Part shown: positions 52,191-63,605 of the stretch, piece after piece | Position numbering within the stretch: position 1 is the stretch's first letter | How the letters are laid out: each line of letters begins with the position of its first letter | From: Umezawaea endophytica | GTDB lineage: Bacteria > Actinomycetota > Actinomycetes > Mycobacteriales > Pseudonocardiaceae | Reading direction: 5' to 3' | Assembly (NCBI RefSeq): GCF_025061645.1 | Contig: NZ_JANYMP010000002.1 | Span: forward strand, 62,001 to 126,000 | DNA: 64,000 nucleotides | Program-made: the position numbers and the translations under genes | The notes under the pieces: generated by a model | What the model was told of the DNA's origin: nothing | What the model saw: only the letters and a program-made list of their open reading frames with translations | Database searches by the model: none

Positions 52191-52222
52191 ACTAGTGCCG
52201 CCGGTCGACCGGCGGCACTAGT
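52191..52222. terminator. Perfect 32-bp palindrome at the end of the phosphotransferase gene
   Basis: Two exact 16-base arms (ACTAGTGCCGCCGGTC and its reverse complement) meet at a central TCGA. The minus-strand phosphotransferase stop (TAG, 52194-52192) lies inside it, and the last eight codons of that gene form the right arm. Like the metE palindrome, it has no spacer and no T-tract; probable terminator. Confidence 0.65.
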
Positions 52223-53040
52223 GCCGCTTCGAGTTGGTCGTCCGCCGCGTCCCGGTACTCCGGGAACCGCCGTTCCAGGACCGTCAGCCACCCGGCCGCG
52301 TGGAGGCGCCGCAGTCGTAGGGGGAAGGCCAGGTCGCCGCGGGGGTGGAGGTAGGTGGAGGCGGCGTGCATCCCGTCGAGTCTGCCGGTCAGGGCGAGGC
52401 AGGCCAGGTCCCACGTGACGGGGCCGCGCCAGGTGTCCTCGAAGTCGTTCCACAGCGGTCCGCGGGCGGTCATGAGCAGGTTGCCGGGGTGGGCGTCGCC
52501 GTGCAGTGGTTGGACGTCGTCGGCAGGCCAGTGCGCCACCAGGGCGTCGCGCACGGCCGTGAAGGACGCCAGTTCGGCTGGTGAACGGGTCCAGCCCGCG
52601 CGGGCGGCGTCGATGTCTGCCAAGGGGCCGCGGGTGGGGAGTGGGCCGGGGTAGGAGCGGAGTTCGGTGTGGAGTTCCGCTAGCCGGACGGCGAAGTCGG
52701 TGGGTACGCGGGTGGGGTCGTGGGGGACCCAGGTCGCGAAGCTGACCACCATCCCGTCCTGCGTGAACGGGCCCGCGGGCACGTCGGCGGGCGGGCCTAC
52801 GACCGGTACGCCGCGGTCCGCCAGGTAGGTCGTCACGTCCACCGCGCGCCGGAAGTGCTCGACCACGTCCACCCGCGCCAGCGCCGTGCTGGTCGCGACC
52901 CGTGCCACGACCGGGGCCGGGCGCAGGTGGACGAGGAGGTTGCTGACGTCGCGCAGCACCACCGGGTCGGTCGCGCGCAGGCCCAGGGAGCCCGCGGCGG
53001 CCACCGCGGCGCGCACGCCGCGTCGGGTCAGCTCATCCAC
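52192..53040 (-). CDS. Aminoglycoside-phosphotransferase-family kinase
   Basis: APH/choline-kinase fold protein of 282 residues. Catalytic loop VQPLHGDAHPGNLL (Asp and Asn) and the metal-binding NDFEDTWRGPVTWDLACLAL are intact. The family includes antibiotic-resistance kinases but many members act on small metabolites; nothing here identifies an aminoglycoside substrate. It overlaps the OhrR-type gene by eight bases and is probably co-transcribed with it. Confidence 0.85.
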   Translation of the reverse strand: MDELTRRGVRAAVAAAGSLGLRATDPVVLRDVSNLLVHLRPAPVVARVATSTALARVDVVEHFRRAVDVTTYLADRGVPVVGPPADVPAGPFTQDGMVVSFATWVPHDPTRVPTDFAVRLAELHTELRSYPGPLPTRGPLADIDAARAGWTRSPAELASFTAVRDALVAHWPADDVQPLHGDAHPGNLLMTARGPLWNDFEDTWRGPVTWDLACLALTGRLDGMHAASTYLHPRGDLAFPLRLRRLHAAGWLTVLERRFPEYRDAADDQLEAALVPPVDRRH

Positions 53041-53482
53041 GGCCGGCCACGTTGGAGGTGAGCCGCCGCAGGGAGACCCTGAGCCGCTCGACCTCGGCCT
53101 CGGACATGCCGATCGCCGCCCCGATGGCGGGCGTGATGGCGCCGGTCGCCTCGCGCATCGCCGACCCCTCGGGCGTCAGGCCGACCTGCACCGAGCGCTC
53201 GTCGTCGATCCGGCGTTGCCTAGTGATCAGCCCCGCGGCCTCCAGGCGCTTGAGCAGCGGGGTCAACGTGCCGTAGTCGAGCTGGAGGGCGTCGCCGAGG
53301 TCCTTGACGGGCATGGACTCGCGTTCCCACAGCGCGACCATCACCAGGTACTGGGGGTAGGTCAGGCCCAGGTCCTGGAGCAGCGGGCGGTAGGCGGCGG
53401 TCAGCGCCCTGGACGCCGCGTAGAGCGCGAAGCACAGCAGGTCGTCGACGGCTGACGTGCGGTCTTCCGGAGTCGTGGTCAT
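53033..53482 (-). CDS. OhrR-type organic-peroxide-sensing MarR regulator
   Basis: A 149-residue winged-helix repressor. Cys17 in LLCFALYAASR together with Tyr31 and Tyr42 has the exact spacing of the reactive Cys and its two Tyr partners in Bacillus OhrR (15, 29, 40). The wing motif RRIDDERSVQVGLTPEG and HTH PVKDLGDALQLDYGTLTPLLKRLE complete the family. Oxidation of Cys17 by organic hydroperoxides should release DNA. The nearby 18-base palindrome upstream of the divergent alpha/beta hydrolase gene is its probable operator. No ohr gene is next to it. Confidence 0.9.
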   Translation of the reverse strand: MTTTPEDRTSAVDDLLCFALYAASRALTAAYRPLLQDLGLTYPQYLVMVALWERESMPVKDLGDALQLDYGTLTPLLKRLEAAGLITRQRRIDDERSVQVGLTPEGSAMREATGAITPAIGAAIGMSEAEVERLRVSLRRLTSNVAGRG

Positions 53483-53544
53483 CGGTCACCCTTTCCAGGT
53501 CGCTGCTCCCATGATGCCACGTACCCCAGTAGTCCGCCTAAAAG

Positions 53545-53577
53545 TAACTTGCGCACAAGTTAAACGTGCGCTAGCTT
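53545..53577 (+). promoter_or_regulatory. OhrR-type operator overlapping the hydrolase promoter
   Basis: TAACTTGCGCACAAGTTA (53545-53562) is an 18-base inverted repeat with seven perfect base pairs each side. It covers the -35 TTGCGC (53549-53554); TAGCTT (53572-53577) follows at 17 bases as -10. Binding would block transcription of the hydrolase gene, and the same site lies 63 bases upstream of the OhrR-type gene. Confidence 0.7.
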
Positions 53578-53610
53578 CGTGGCATCGGCTTCGACCTGAA
53601 GGAGAACGAG

Positions 53611-54330
53611 ATGAGCACCAACCCCACCGTCGTCCTGGTCCACGGCGCGTTCGCGGACGGTTCGAGCTGGGCCCCGGTCGTCGAACGCCTCCGGGCGCGG
53701 GGGATCGACTCGCTCGCGGTCAGCAACCCGCTGCGCGGCCTCACCTACGACGGTGACTACGTGGCGAGCGTCGTCAACCAGATCGACGGCCCGGTCCTGC
53801 TGGTGGGCCACTCCTACGGCGGCCCGGTCATCACCCACGCGGGATCGAAGGCCGAGAACGTGAAGGGCCTGGTCTACGTGGCCTCGTTCGGCATCGACAA
53901 GGGCGAGAGCGCGCTCGGCTCCGTCGCCGAGTTCCCCGAGGTCGAACTGGGCACGTCGCTCGTACCGCGGCAGTTCCCGACCGCCGAGGGCACCGACACC
54001 GAGTTCACCATCCGCCAGGACGCGTTCGCCAGCGTGTTCGCCGCCGACCTGCCCGCCGAGTTCACCGCCACGGCCGCCGTCAGCCAGCGCCCGGTGGCGC
54101 AGGGCGCGCTCGGTGAGCCGCTGGGCGTCGAGCCCGCCTGGAAGACCCTGCCGTCGTGGTTCGCCGTGGCGACCGCCGACAACGCCATCCACCCGGACTC
54201 GCAGCGCGCCGCCGCCAAGCGCCTCGGCGCCACCACCGTCGAGGTGGACGGCGGGTCGCACGCCATCGCCGTGTCCCGCCCGGACGAGGTCGTGGCCCTG
54301 ATCGTCGCCGCCGTGAGCGCTGTCGCGTAA
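53611..54330 (+). CDS. Alpha/beta hydrolase
   Basis: A 239-residue hydrolase of the HNL/esterase-like group. Oxyanion region VVLVHGAFADGSSW, nucleophile elbow LLVGHSYGGPVITHA (Ser68) and the terminal His in GGSHAIAVSRPDEV are clear; this group includes esterases and enzymes annotated as salicylate-esterase-like. AAGGAG precedes the ATG. Its promoter overlaps an OhrR-type operator, so it is probably induced by organic peroxides, with a likely role in detoxifying oxidised lipids or esters; substrate unknown. Confidence 0.9.
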   Translation: MSTNPTVVLVHGAFADGSSWAPVVERLRARGIDSLAVSNPLRGLTYDGDYVASVVNQIDGPVLLVGHSYGGPVITHAGSKAENVKGLVYVASFGIDKGESALGSVAEFPEVELGTSLVPRQFPTAEGTDTEFTIRQDAFASVFAADLPAEFTATAAVSQRPVAQGALGEPLGVEPAWKTLPSWFAVATADNAIHPDSQRAAAKRLGATTVEVDGGSHAIAVSRPDEVVALIVAAVSAVA

Positions 54331-54348
54331 CCCGCTGCCCTGGACAGA

Positions 54349-54376
54349 GGGGGCCCGCCGACACCGGCGGGCCCCC
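54349..54376. terminator. Bidirectional terminator hairpin
   Basis: Arms GGGGGCCCGCCG and CGGCGGGCCCCC with a four-base ACAC loop, perfect 12-bp stem, between the convergent hydrolase and DUF305 genes. TCCC follows; no T-run. Confidence 0.8.
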
Positions 54377-54386
54377 TCCCGCGTGC

Positions 54387-54902
54387 TCAGCCCCGTTCGA
54401 GCAGGGCCTTCATCTCGTCGATCTCGGCCCGCTGAGCGGCGAAGACACCCGCCGCGAACTGCTTGACCTTGTCGTCGGAGCCCGCGGACAACTGCTGGTT
54501 CGCCATGTCGAGGGCGCCCTCGTGGTGCTCGACCATCGCGGTCAGCCAGGCGCGGTCGAAGTCCGCGCCGGTCAGACCGGTCAGCGCGGACGTGTCGACC
54601 ATGCCCGCCATGTCGTCACCGGAGTGACCGGAGTGACCGGCCTCGACGGGCTCGCCCCACGCCTCCAGCCAGCCGGTCAGGGTGTCGATCTCCGGCTGCT
54701 GGGCCTTCTTGACGGCCGTGGCCAACTCGACGACCTCGGGGTTCGTGGTGCGGCCGTCGACGAGGTCGGCCATCTCCACGGCCTGGGCGTGGTGCGGGAT
54801 CATCCGCTGGGCGAACGCCACGTCGGCGTCGTTGGCGGAGCCGCAGGCGGTCAGGGTGATGAGCGCGGCCGAGATGGCCGCGCCGAGGAACGCGGTGCGC
54901 AT
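54387..54902 (-). CDS. DUF305 lipoprotein
   Basis: A 171-residue lipoprotein (signal ending in ITLTAC). Two DUF305 repeats: first with FAQRMIPHHAQAVEMADLV, second with WLTAMVEHHEGALDMANQQL; each has the paired His/Met residues thought to bind copper. DUF305 proteins are exported ferritin-like four-helix proteins of unknown role, often near copper genes. It lies 47 bases after a DUF6153-like gene, a pairing common in actinomycetes. The ATG marks the signal peptide start. Confidence 0.88.
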   Translation of the reverse strand: MRTAFLGAAISAALITLTACGSANDADVAFAQRMIPHHAQAVEMADLVDGRTTNPEVVELATAVKKAQQPEIDTLTGWLEAWGEPVEAGHSGHSGDDMAGMVDTSALTGLTGADFDRAWLTAMVEHHEGALDMANQQLSAGSDDKVKQFAAGVFAAQRAEIDEMKALLERG

Positions 54903-54949
54903 GGGAAAGTCCTGTTCGGAGTAGGTGCCGGGGCGGGAGCGGATCGCTC

Positions 54950-55285
54950 CTACAGCCGCAGCACGCACAACCGGGACAGGTCGGGGGCGCGCCACGCGGG
55001 TGACCGCTCACGGGGGCGGCAGACGACCGGCGCGCGCTCGGCCGCCGTCGTCACGGGCAGGACCCCGCCCCTGGTCAGGCGCAGCGCGAGCAGGCCGAAG
55101 GCCGTGATGACCAGTCCGAGGCACAGGTGCAGGCCGCCGTCGCGCTCCTCGTGGTCCGCGGGCGCGTGGTGCGGATCCACAACGGACATCTCCACAGTGG
55201 AAGCCGCGTGGACCGGCGCCGCCACCTGGTGCATGGAGAGCACGCCGAACAGCAGCGCGAGCACCACCAAGCCCCGTGTGAGCAC
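54950..55285 (-). CDS. DUF6153-like small membrane protein
   Basis: A 111-residue protein with a signal-anchor (RGLVVLALLFGVLSMHQVAA), a His-rich loop (VDPHHAPADHEER), a second hydrophobic helix (LHLCLGLVITAFGLLAL) and the conserved terminal DLSRLCVLRL, matching the DUF6153 pattern. GTG start. It pairs with the downstream DUF305 gene; both have His/Cys/Met-rich parts that point to metal (copper) handling at the cell surface, though this is inference. Confidence 0.75.
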   Translation of the reverse strand: MLTRGLVVLALLFGVLSMHQVAAPVHAASTVEMSVVDPHHAPADHEERDGGLHLCLGLVITAFGLLALRLTRGGVLPVTTAAERAPVVCRPRERSPAWRAPDLSRLCVLRL

Positions 55286-55290
55286 GGGGC
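55271..55290. other. Hairpin over the DUF6153-like start codon
   Basis: GCCCCGTG-TGAG-CACGGGGC, an 8-bp stem and 4-base loop; the GTG start of the gene lies in one arm, so the message's start region may be structured. Might regulate translation. Confidence 0.4.
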
Positions 55291-55477
55291 GACCTTACCC
55301 GCCGAGCGGGTGTGACCTGGGCTACGCGCGTGCGGGGTGGTCATCCCCCGACACGCCGCCGCTGATAGCGCGGTCTACGATCCGGTGAGCCACTGGGCGG
55401 TCCTCGCCGTTCGATGGCGCCCGAACGACGTTGGTCCCACCAAGGCCACCATGTAGGTGAACAGTGCAGGAGGCACC

Positions 55478-57265
55478 GTGACGGCCGTAGCCCCGCAGCC
55501 GATCGCTACGCGTCCTTTCCCGGCGCGCGAAGCGGTCAAGGGTTCGTTCCTGCTGCGGATGTTCCGCACCACGGACCACAAGCAGATCGGCATTCTTTAC
55601 CTGGTCACCTCGTTCGCCTTCTTCATGGTGGGCGGCGCGATGGCCATGTTGATCCGCACCGAGCTGGCTCAGCCCGGGATGCAGTTCCTGTCCAGCGAGC
55701 AGTACAACCAGCTCTTCACGATGCACGGCACCGTGATGCTGCTGTTGTACGCGACCCCGATCGTGTTCGGCTTCGCGAACTTCATCCTGCCGTTGCAGAT
55801 CGGGTCGCCCGACGTGGCGTTCCCGCGGCTCAACGCCTTCTCGTACTGGCTGTACCTCTTCGGTGGCCTGATCGTGATGTCGGGCTTCGTGACGCCCGGC
55901 GGCGCCGCCGACTTCGGCTGGTTCGCCTACACGCCGCTGAGCAACGCCATCCACTCGCCCGGCGTCGGCGCCGACCTGTGGATCACGGGCCTGGTCATCG
56001 GTGGTCTCGGCACGATCCTCGGCGCCGTGAACATGATCACCACGGTGGTCTGCCTGCGCGCGCCCGGCATGACGATGTTCCGCATGCCGATCTTCACCTG
56101 GAACATCCTGGTGACGAGCATCCTCGTGCTGCTGGCGTTCCCGATCCTGACCGCGGCCCTGCTGGGCCTGCTGGCCGATCGACACCTCGGCGCGCACGTG
56201 TTCGACCCGGCCAACGGCGGTGTGATCCTCTGGCAGCACCTCTTCTGGTTCTTCGGCCACCCGGAGGTCTACATCGTCGCTTTGCCGTTCTTCGGCATCG
56301 TGTCGGAGATCTTCCCGGTGTTCAGCCGGAAACCGGTGTTCGGCTACAACGGCCTGGTCTACGCGACGCTGGGCATCGCGGCCCTGTCCGTGGCCGTGTG
56401 GGCGCACCACATGTACGCCACCGGCGCCGTGCTGCTGCCGTTCTTCGCCTTCATGACCTTCCTGATCGCGGTCCCGACCGGCGTGAAGTTCTTCAACTGG
56501 ATCGGCACGATGTGGAAGGGGCAGTTGACCTTCGAGACCCCGATGCTGTTCAGCATCGGCTTCATCGTGACGTTCCTCTTCGGTGGTCTGTCCGGCGTGC
56601 TGCTGGCCGCCCCGGCGATCGACTTCCACGTCTCGGACACGTACTTCGTGGTGGCGCACTTCCACTACGTGCTCTACGGCACGATCGTGTTCGCCACGTT
56701 CGCTGGCATCTACTTCTGGTTCCCGAAGATCACCGGCCGGATGCTCGACGAGCCGCTGGGCAAGCTGCACTTCTGGACCACGTTCCTCGGCTTCCACGCG
56801 ACGTTCCTCGTCCAGCACTGGCTGGGCAACGAGGGCATGCCGCGCCGGTACGCCGACTACCTGGCCAGCGACGGCTTCACCACGCTGAACACGATCTCGA
56901 CGATCGGCGCGTACGTCCTCGGCGCTTCGACGCTCCCGTTCATCTGGAACGTCTTCAAGAGCTACCGGTACGGCGAGGTCGTGACGGTGGACGACCCGTG
57001 GGGCTTCGGCAACTCGCTGGAGTGGGCCACGTCGTGCCCGCCGCCGCGGCACAACTTCACCGAGCTGCCCCGGATCCGCTCCGAGCGCCCGGCGTTCGAG
57101 CTGCACTACCCGCACATGATCGAGCGCATCCACAACGAGGCGCACGTGACGTTCACCGGCAAGACCATCCCGCACGACGAGGCCACCCCGGCCCTCTCCG
57201 AGATGGCCACGAACGTGGTGGAGTCCGGCACGGCGGCCGGCGCCGCCGAGCCCGACCACAAGTAG
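55478..57265 (+). CDS. ctaD: Cytochrome c oxidase subunit I
   Basis: Catalytic subunit of the aa3-type terminal oxidase, 595 residues with twelve membrane helices. Haem a ligand His in TMHGTVMLL, the CuB ligands in GHPEVYIV (with the Tyr cross-link), AHHMYATG, and the haem ligands in [11 protein letters not shown] are all present; [11 protein letters not shown] opens the first helix. The GTG was chosen because AGGAGG lies four bases before it; an upstream in-frame GTG at 55457 has no such site. It is not next to ctaC or ctaE here, as in many actinomycetes. Followed by a terminator. Confidence 0.96.
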   Translation: MTAVAPQPIATRPFPAREAVKGSFLLRMFRTTDHKQIGILYLVTSFAFFMVGGAMAMLIRTELAQPGMQFLSSEQYNQLFTMHGTVMLLLYATPIVFGFANFILPLQIGSPDVAFPRLNAFSYWLYLFGGLIVMSGFVTPGGAADFGWFAYTPLSNAIHSPGVGADLWITGLVIGGLGTILGAVNMITTVVCLRAPGMTMFRMPIFTWNILVTSILVLLAFPILTAALLGLLADRHLGAHVFDPANGGVILWQHLFWFFGHPEVYIVALPFFGIVSEIFPVFSRKPVFGYNGLVYATLGIAALSVAVWAHHMYATGAVLLPFFAFMTFLIAVPTGVKFFNWIGTMWKGQLTFETPMLFSIGFIVTFLFGGLSGVLLAAPAIDFHVSDTYFVVAHFHYVLYGTIVFATFAGIYFWFPKITGRMLDEPLGKLHFWTTFLGFHATFLVQHWLGNEGMPRRYADYLASDGFTTLNTISTIGAYVLGASTLPFIWNVFKSYRYGEVVTVDDPWGFGNSLEWATSCPPPRHNFTELPRIRSERPAFELHYPHMIERIHNEAHVTFTGKTIPHDEATPALSEMATNVVESGTAAGAAEPDHK

Positions 57266-59268
<2,003 letters not shown>

Positions 59269-59298
59269 GGCGGGCCCGAATTGGGGTAATGACGAGGT

Positions 59299-60705
59299 GT
59301 GGGCCTATTCGACACGCTCGACGACCGCCTCGGTGACCGCCTGGAGGGCGTGCTCTGCGCCCACCACGATCGACGTCTGACGAAGCTCGGCTGGGGAGAG
59401 GTGCTGGGGGACGGCGCCACGGGGTGGTTCTCACCCCGTTCGCCGGTCCGGCACGGCAACCGGGTGCGGGTGCTCGTCGACGGGTCGGAAGCCCTGCCGA
59501 TGATCGCCGCGGCGATCGAGGGGGCCCGGTCGCACGTCCACATCGCTTCGTGGTGCGCGGATCCGGACTTCCGGTTGAGCCGCGAGCCCGGCGAGCCCAC
59601 CTTCAGCGAACTCCTCACCACCGTGGCGGACCGGGTGCCGGTCCGGCTGCTGCTGTGGGCCGGTCCGCCGGTGCCGATGTTCGAGCCGACCCGCAAACGC
59701 GTGCTGCGCAACAAGAAGAGGTTCACCGAGAACAGCGCGGTCCAGTGCGTGTTGGACTCCCGCGAACGCTCGATGCACTGCCACCACGAGAAGATCGTGG
59801 TGATTGACGACGAGGTCGCCTTCGTCGGCGGCATCGACTTCACCGCTCTCGACGGCGATCGGCACGACAGCCACGAGCACCCGGCCGAACGCCCCATCGG
59901 CTGGCACGACCTCAGCTCGCGGATCGAGGGGCCCGCGGTGGCGGACGTGGCCGAGCACTTCCGCAGCCGGTGGACCGAGGTGGCCGGGCAGGAACTGCCG
60001 AAGCCCGCGGTCCCGGCACAGGTGGGGACCTCGTCCGTCCAGGTCACCCGCACGATCCCGGAGCGGAACTACGACTTCGCCCCGCGCGGCGAGTTCAGCA
60101 TCCTCGACTCGTACCTGCGCGCGCTCCGGTCGGCGGAACACCTGGTGTACCTGGAGAACCAGTTCCTCTGGTCGCCCGAGGTCACCGAGATCCTGATCGA
60201 CAAGCTGAAGGACCCGCCGAACGACGACTTCCGCGTCGTGCTGGTCCTGCCCCGCAAGCCCAGCAACGGGTCCGACACGACCAGGGGGCAACTGGGGCGG
60301 CTGCTCGACGCCGACGACGGTGGCCGCCGCCTCGTCGCGTCCACCATCCACACCCACGACGGCGAGCGCACCACCCAGGTGTACGTGCACGCCAAGCTGG
60401 GGATCGTCGACGACCGCTGGCTCACTGTCGGCTCGGCCAACCTCAACGAGCACTCGCTGTTCAACGACACCGAGGTCAACATCGTCACCGACGACCCGGC
60501 CATCGCTCGGGACACCCGGCTCCGGCTCTGGTCGGAGCACCTGCAACGCCCGGTGCGCGAGATCGACGGGAACCCGGCCGAGGTCGTCGACCGGATCTGG
60601 CGGCCCGCGATGGAGGGCGAGGGCAGGCTGACCGAGCTGCCCAGCGTCTCCCGCCGGGCCGCGAGGTTGCAGGGTCCGCTGCGCGGCCTGCTCGTCGACG
60701 GTTAG
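59299..60705 (+). CDS. Phospholipase D-family protein
   Basis: A 468-residue protein with two HKD catalytic motifs: HCHHEKIVVIDDEVAFVGGID (first, about residue 155-175) and YVHAKLGIVDDRWLTVGSANLNEHS (second, about 360-385). Both His-Lys-Asp sets are intact. No signal peptide is evident, so intracellular action on phospholipids, cardiolipin synthesis or similar transphosphatidylation is likely. GTG start; its stop overlaps the convergent helicase stop. Confidence 0.9.
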   Translation: MGLFDTLDDRLGDRLEGVLCAHHDRRLTKLGWGEVLGDGATGWFSPRSPVRHGNRVRVLVDGSEALPMIAAAIEGARSHVHIASWCADPDFRLSREPGEPTFSELLTTVADRVPVRLLLWAGPPVPMFEPTRKRVLRNKKRFTENSAVQCVLDSRERSMHCHHEKIVVIDDEVAFVGGIDFTALDGDRHDSHEHPAERPIGWHDLSSRIEGPAVADVAEHFRSRWTEVAGQELPKPAVPAQVGTSSVQVTRTIPERNYDFAPRGEFSILDSYLRALRSAEHLVYLENQFLWSPEVTEILIDKLKDPPNDDFRVVLVLPRKPSNGSDTTRGQLGRLLDADDGGRRLVASTIHTHDGERTTQVYVHAKLGIVDDRWLTVGSANLNEHSLFNDTEVNIVTDDPAIARDTRLRLWSEHLQRPVREIDGNPAEVVDRIWRPAMEGEGRLTELPSVSRRAARLQGPLRGLLVDG

Positions 60706-62732
60706 GCGTCCACCGCCGCGTCCAGGCGCTTCAACGCGGCCCGCACCACCTCGGGGTCGTACGTGGTCCAGTACGGCGGCAGCGAGGCGCGGAGGAAGCC
60801 GCCGTACCTGGCCGTCGCCAGCCGGGGGTCGAGGATCGCCACGACGCCCTTGTCGTTCATCGAGCGCAGCAGGCGGCCCGCTCCCTGGGCCAGCAGCAGG
60901 GCGGCGTGCGTCGCGGCGACCGTCAGGAACCCGTTGCCGCCGCGTTCGGACACGGCCTTCTGCCGCGCGGACGCGAGCGGGTCGTCGGGGCGGGGGAACG
61001 GGATCCGGTCCATGATCACGAGTTGCAGCGACGGGCCGGGGACGTCGACGCCCTGCCAGAGGGACAGGGTGCCGAACAGGCAGCTCCTCGGGTCCTCGGA
61101 GAACTTCTTCACCAGTTGGCCGGTGGCGTCGTCACCCTGGCAGAAGACGGTGTAGTCCAGCTTGTCCCGCAACGCCTCCGCGGCGGACTTGGCCGCGCGC
61201 ATGGAGGAGAACAGGCCCAGGGTGCGCCCGCCCGCCGCGTTGACCAGGCCCTCGATCTCGTCCACGTAGGACGGCGGCAGCCCGTCGCGGCCGGGAGGCG
61301 GCAGGTGCCTCGCCACGTACAGGATGCCGCTGCTGCCGTGCTGGAACGGGGAGCCGACGTCGAGGCCGGTCCAGCGGATGGGCGCCGCGTCCGACGGCGG
61401 TTCCTTCTCCGTGGCGGTGCCCTCGGCCTTGCGGTTCTGCGAGGACGCCGGGAGGCCCCACTGGCGGGCGAGCGTGTCGAACGTGCCGCCCAACGTCAGC
61501 GTCGCCGACGTCAGCACGGTGGTGCGCTTGCCGAACAGCTTCTCGCGCAGCAGGCCGCCCACGCCGAGCGGGGCGACCCGGAGGGTCGGGGCCCGGCCGC
61601 GGTCGGCGAAGTCGCCGGACACCCAGACGACGTCGCGCTCCTCGTCGAAGGCGTCGAGGATCCGCACGGCGCCGTCGTGGACCTCCTCGAGGAGGGACAG
61701 CGCCAGCTTGCGGTTGGTCGTGCCCTCGACGTCCTCCTTGCGCTCCGGGCCCAGCGAGCTGATGCAGGCGTGGGAGGCGTCCCGGATGGCGGCGAGGGTG
61801 CCCGCCAGCGCGCGGGGGAGTTCGTCCATCCGGCCGACGGGCAGGTCTTCCAGGAGCATCGCCAGGCCGTCGCTGGCCTCGGCCATGCGGTCCGCGACGT
61901 CCTGGTCGATCAGCCTGCCGCAGCGCCGTGCGGCGGCGGCGATGGCCGCCGCGCTCAGCTCCTCGGTCGCCACGGACGTCACCCGGTCGACCAAGTCGTG
62001 CGCCTCGTCGATCACGACGACGTCGTGCTCCGGGAGCACCTGGAAGCCCTCGAGCGCGTCGATGGCGAGCATCGCGTGGTTCGTCACCACCACGTCGGCC
62101 TTGCCCGCCTCGGCTCGGGCGCGTTCGGCGAAGCAGTCGACGCCGATGGGGCACTTGGCGACGCCCAGGCACTCGCGGGCGGTGACGGACACCTGCTTCC
62201 AGGCCTGCTCCGTGACGCCGGGCACCAGCTCGTCGCGGTCGCCGGTCTCGGTCTCCGACGACCACTCGTGGAGGCGCTTCACCTCGCGGCCCAGCCGGGA
62301 CACGGCGAAGGGGTCGAAGAGGGCGCCGTTGTCCGGCTCGTCCGGGGCACCGGAGTGCAGCCGGTGCATGCACAGGTAGTTGCGCCTGCCCTTGAGGATC
62401 GCGAAGTCGGGTTCGCGGCCCAGTTCCTTCTTGAGGGCCTTGGACAGGCGGGGGAGGTCGCGGTCGACCAGTTGCCGCTGGAGGGCGATGGTCGCCGTGG
62501 AGATCACGACGGTGGCCTCCTCGGCCACCGCGTGGCGCAGGGAGGGCACCAGGTACGCCAAGGACTTGCCGGTACCGGTACCCGCCTGGACCGCCAGGTG
62601 CTCACCCGTGCGGATCGAGTGGTCGACCGCCTCGGCCATCTCCACCTGGCCCGACCGCTCGGCTCCGCCCACCGACTCCACGGCGGTGGCTAGCAGGGCG
62701 CGGGTGTCGGGAATCGCGGTCTTGGCGGGCAC
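60702..62732 (-). CDS. ATP-dependent helicase of the DinG/XPD family
   Basis: 5'-3' superfamily 2 DNA helicase, 676 residues. Walker A AVQAGTGTGKSLAYLVPSL, DEAH box VVVIDEAHDLVDRV, and the iron-sulfur cluster domain with four Cys (NYLCMHR, ARECLG, KCPIG and DCFAE), then motifs VLTSATLTLGG, CLFGTLSLWQGVDVPG and LLLAQGAGRLLRS. Typical for DinG-like repair proteins that unwind DNA structures such as forks, R-loops or G-quadruplexes. GTG 62732 was chosen since the RALLATAVESVGGAERSGQ segment that follows fits the family start. Confidence 0.92.
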   Translation of the reverse strand: MPAKTAIPDTRALLATAVESVGGAERSGQVEMAEAVDHSIRTGEHLAVQAGTGTGKSLAYLVPSLRHAVAEEATVVISTATIALQRQLVDRDLPRLSKALKKELGREPDFAILKGRRNYLCMHRLHSGAPDEPDNGALFDPFAVSRLGREVKRLHEWSSETETGDRDELVPGVTEQAWKQVSVTARECLGVAKCPIGVDCFAERARAEAGKADVVVTNHAMLAIDALEGFQVLPEHDVVVIDEAHDLVDRVTSVATEELSAAAIAAAARRCGRLIDQDVADRMAEASDGLAMLLEDLPVGRMDELPRALAGTLAAIRDASHACISSLGPERKEDVEGTTNRKLALSLLEEVHDGAVRILDAFDEERDVVWVSGDFADRGRAPTLRVAPLGVGGLLREKLFGKRTTVLTSATLTLGGTFDTLARQWGLPASSQNRKAEGTATEKEPPSDAAPIRWTGLDVGSPFQHGSSGILYVARHLPPPGRDGLPPSYVDEIEGLVNAAGGRTLGLFSSMRAAKSAAEALRDKLDYTVFCQGDDATGQLVKKFSEDPRSCLFGTLSLWQGVDVPGPSLQLVIMDRIPFPRPDDPLASARQKAVSERGGNGFLTVAATHAALLLAQGAGRLLRSMNDKGVVAILDPRLATARYGGFLRASLPPYWTTYDPEVVRAALKRLDAAVDA

Positions 62733-62826
62733 ACCCGAGAAGGTACCCGGAGGGTCCGACGGTTTCGCACGCCAGTGGCAGGCGGGCGGTGGCACCGGTG
62801 TGCGCCGGTGCCCACTCGCCCGGCGG

Positions 62827-63402
62827 TCACCTGGAGCGGCGGACCAGCGCCCATCCCGCAGGCAGCAGGCCCGCTGCCAGCGCGACCTTCAGCGCGTCAC
62901 CCAGGAGGAACGGCACGACGCCCACGGCCAGCGCCTGGCCGAAGCCGAGGCCCGCGGCGGTCATCAGCCACGGCACGCCGAACGCGTAGATGACCAGGCT
63001 GCCGACGACCATCGTGCCGACCGTGCGCAACGGGGTGCGGTCACCGCCCCGGCTGGCGAGGGTGCCCACCAGCGCGCCCGCGAAGACGAAGCCGACGACG
63101 TAGCCGAGCGACGCGGGGGCGCCGGACGCGCCGCCCTGGAACCAGGGCACGCCCGCCACGCCCGCGATCAGGTAGAGGAGCATCGACGTCGCCCCGCGCT
63201 GCCAGCCAAGCGACGCGCCCACCAGGAGCGCGGCGAACGTCTGGCCCGTGATCGGGACCGGGCTGCCCGGCACCGGGAACGCGACCTGGGCGGCCACGCC
63301 CGTCAGCACGGCACCGCCGATGACCAGCGCGACGTCGCGCGCGATCGAGCCGGGCACGAAGTCGGCCAGCACCGCACGGCGGGGAATGGCTAGCACGGAC
63401 AC
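62827..63402 (-). CDS. bioY: Biotin transporter BioY
   Basis: Substrate-capture protein for biotin, 191 residues with six membrane helices. FPVPGSPVPITGQTFAALLVGASLG and YLIAGVAGVPWFQGG are signature segments of BioY. GGGAGG precedes the GTG by five bases. No energising EcfA/EcfT genes are next to it, so it works alone or with a shared ECF module elsewhere. Promoter region shared with the downstream resistance gene only in the sense that both sit in the 270-base divergent gap. Confidence 0.92.
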   Translation of the reverse strand: MSVLAIPRRAVLADFVPGSIARDVALVIGGAVLTGVAAQVAFPVPGSPVPITGQTFAALLVGASLGWQRGATSMLLYLIAGVAGVPWFQGGASGAPASLGYVVGFVFAGALVGTLASRGGDRTPLRTVGTMVVGSLVIYAFGVPWLMTAAGLGFGQALAVGVVPFLLGDALKVALAAGLLPAGWALVRRSR

Positions 63403-63605
63403 GGAGACCTCCCGGTGTGGTCGCGGCAACTCCACAGCAGGCTAACCGGGGGTGGTGCCCAGCGGCGTCGTCCGTATCGACAAGTTGCGAACCTCACGCT
63501 CGTCAACGTCACCCGGTCGCCGGACGGGGCCGGTCCGCCGTCGGGTTAATCGGTTGCCCCCGTTGCTACGTTCGAACCCTGGTCGCCGATTCGAGGAGAG
63601 ACGGC

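Noticed and set aside
52192-53040. Aminoglycoside resistance gene
   Set aside because: Only the general phosphotransferase fold is supported; nothing indicates an aminoglycoside substrate.
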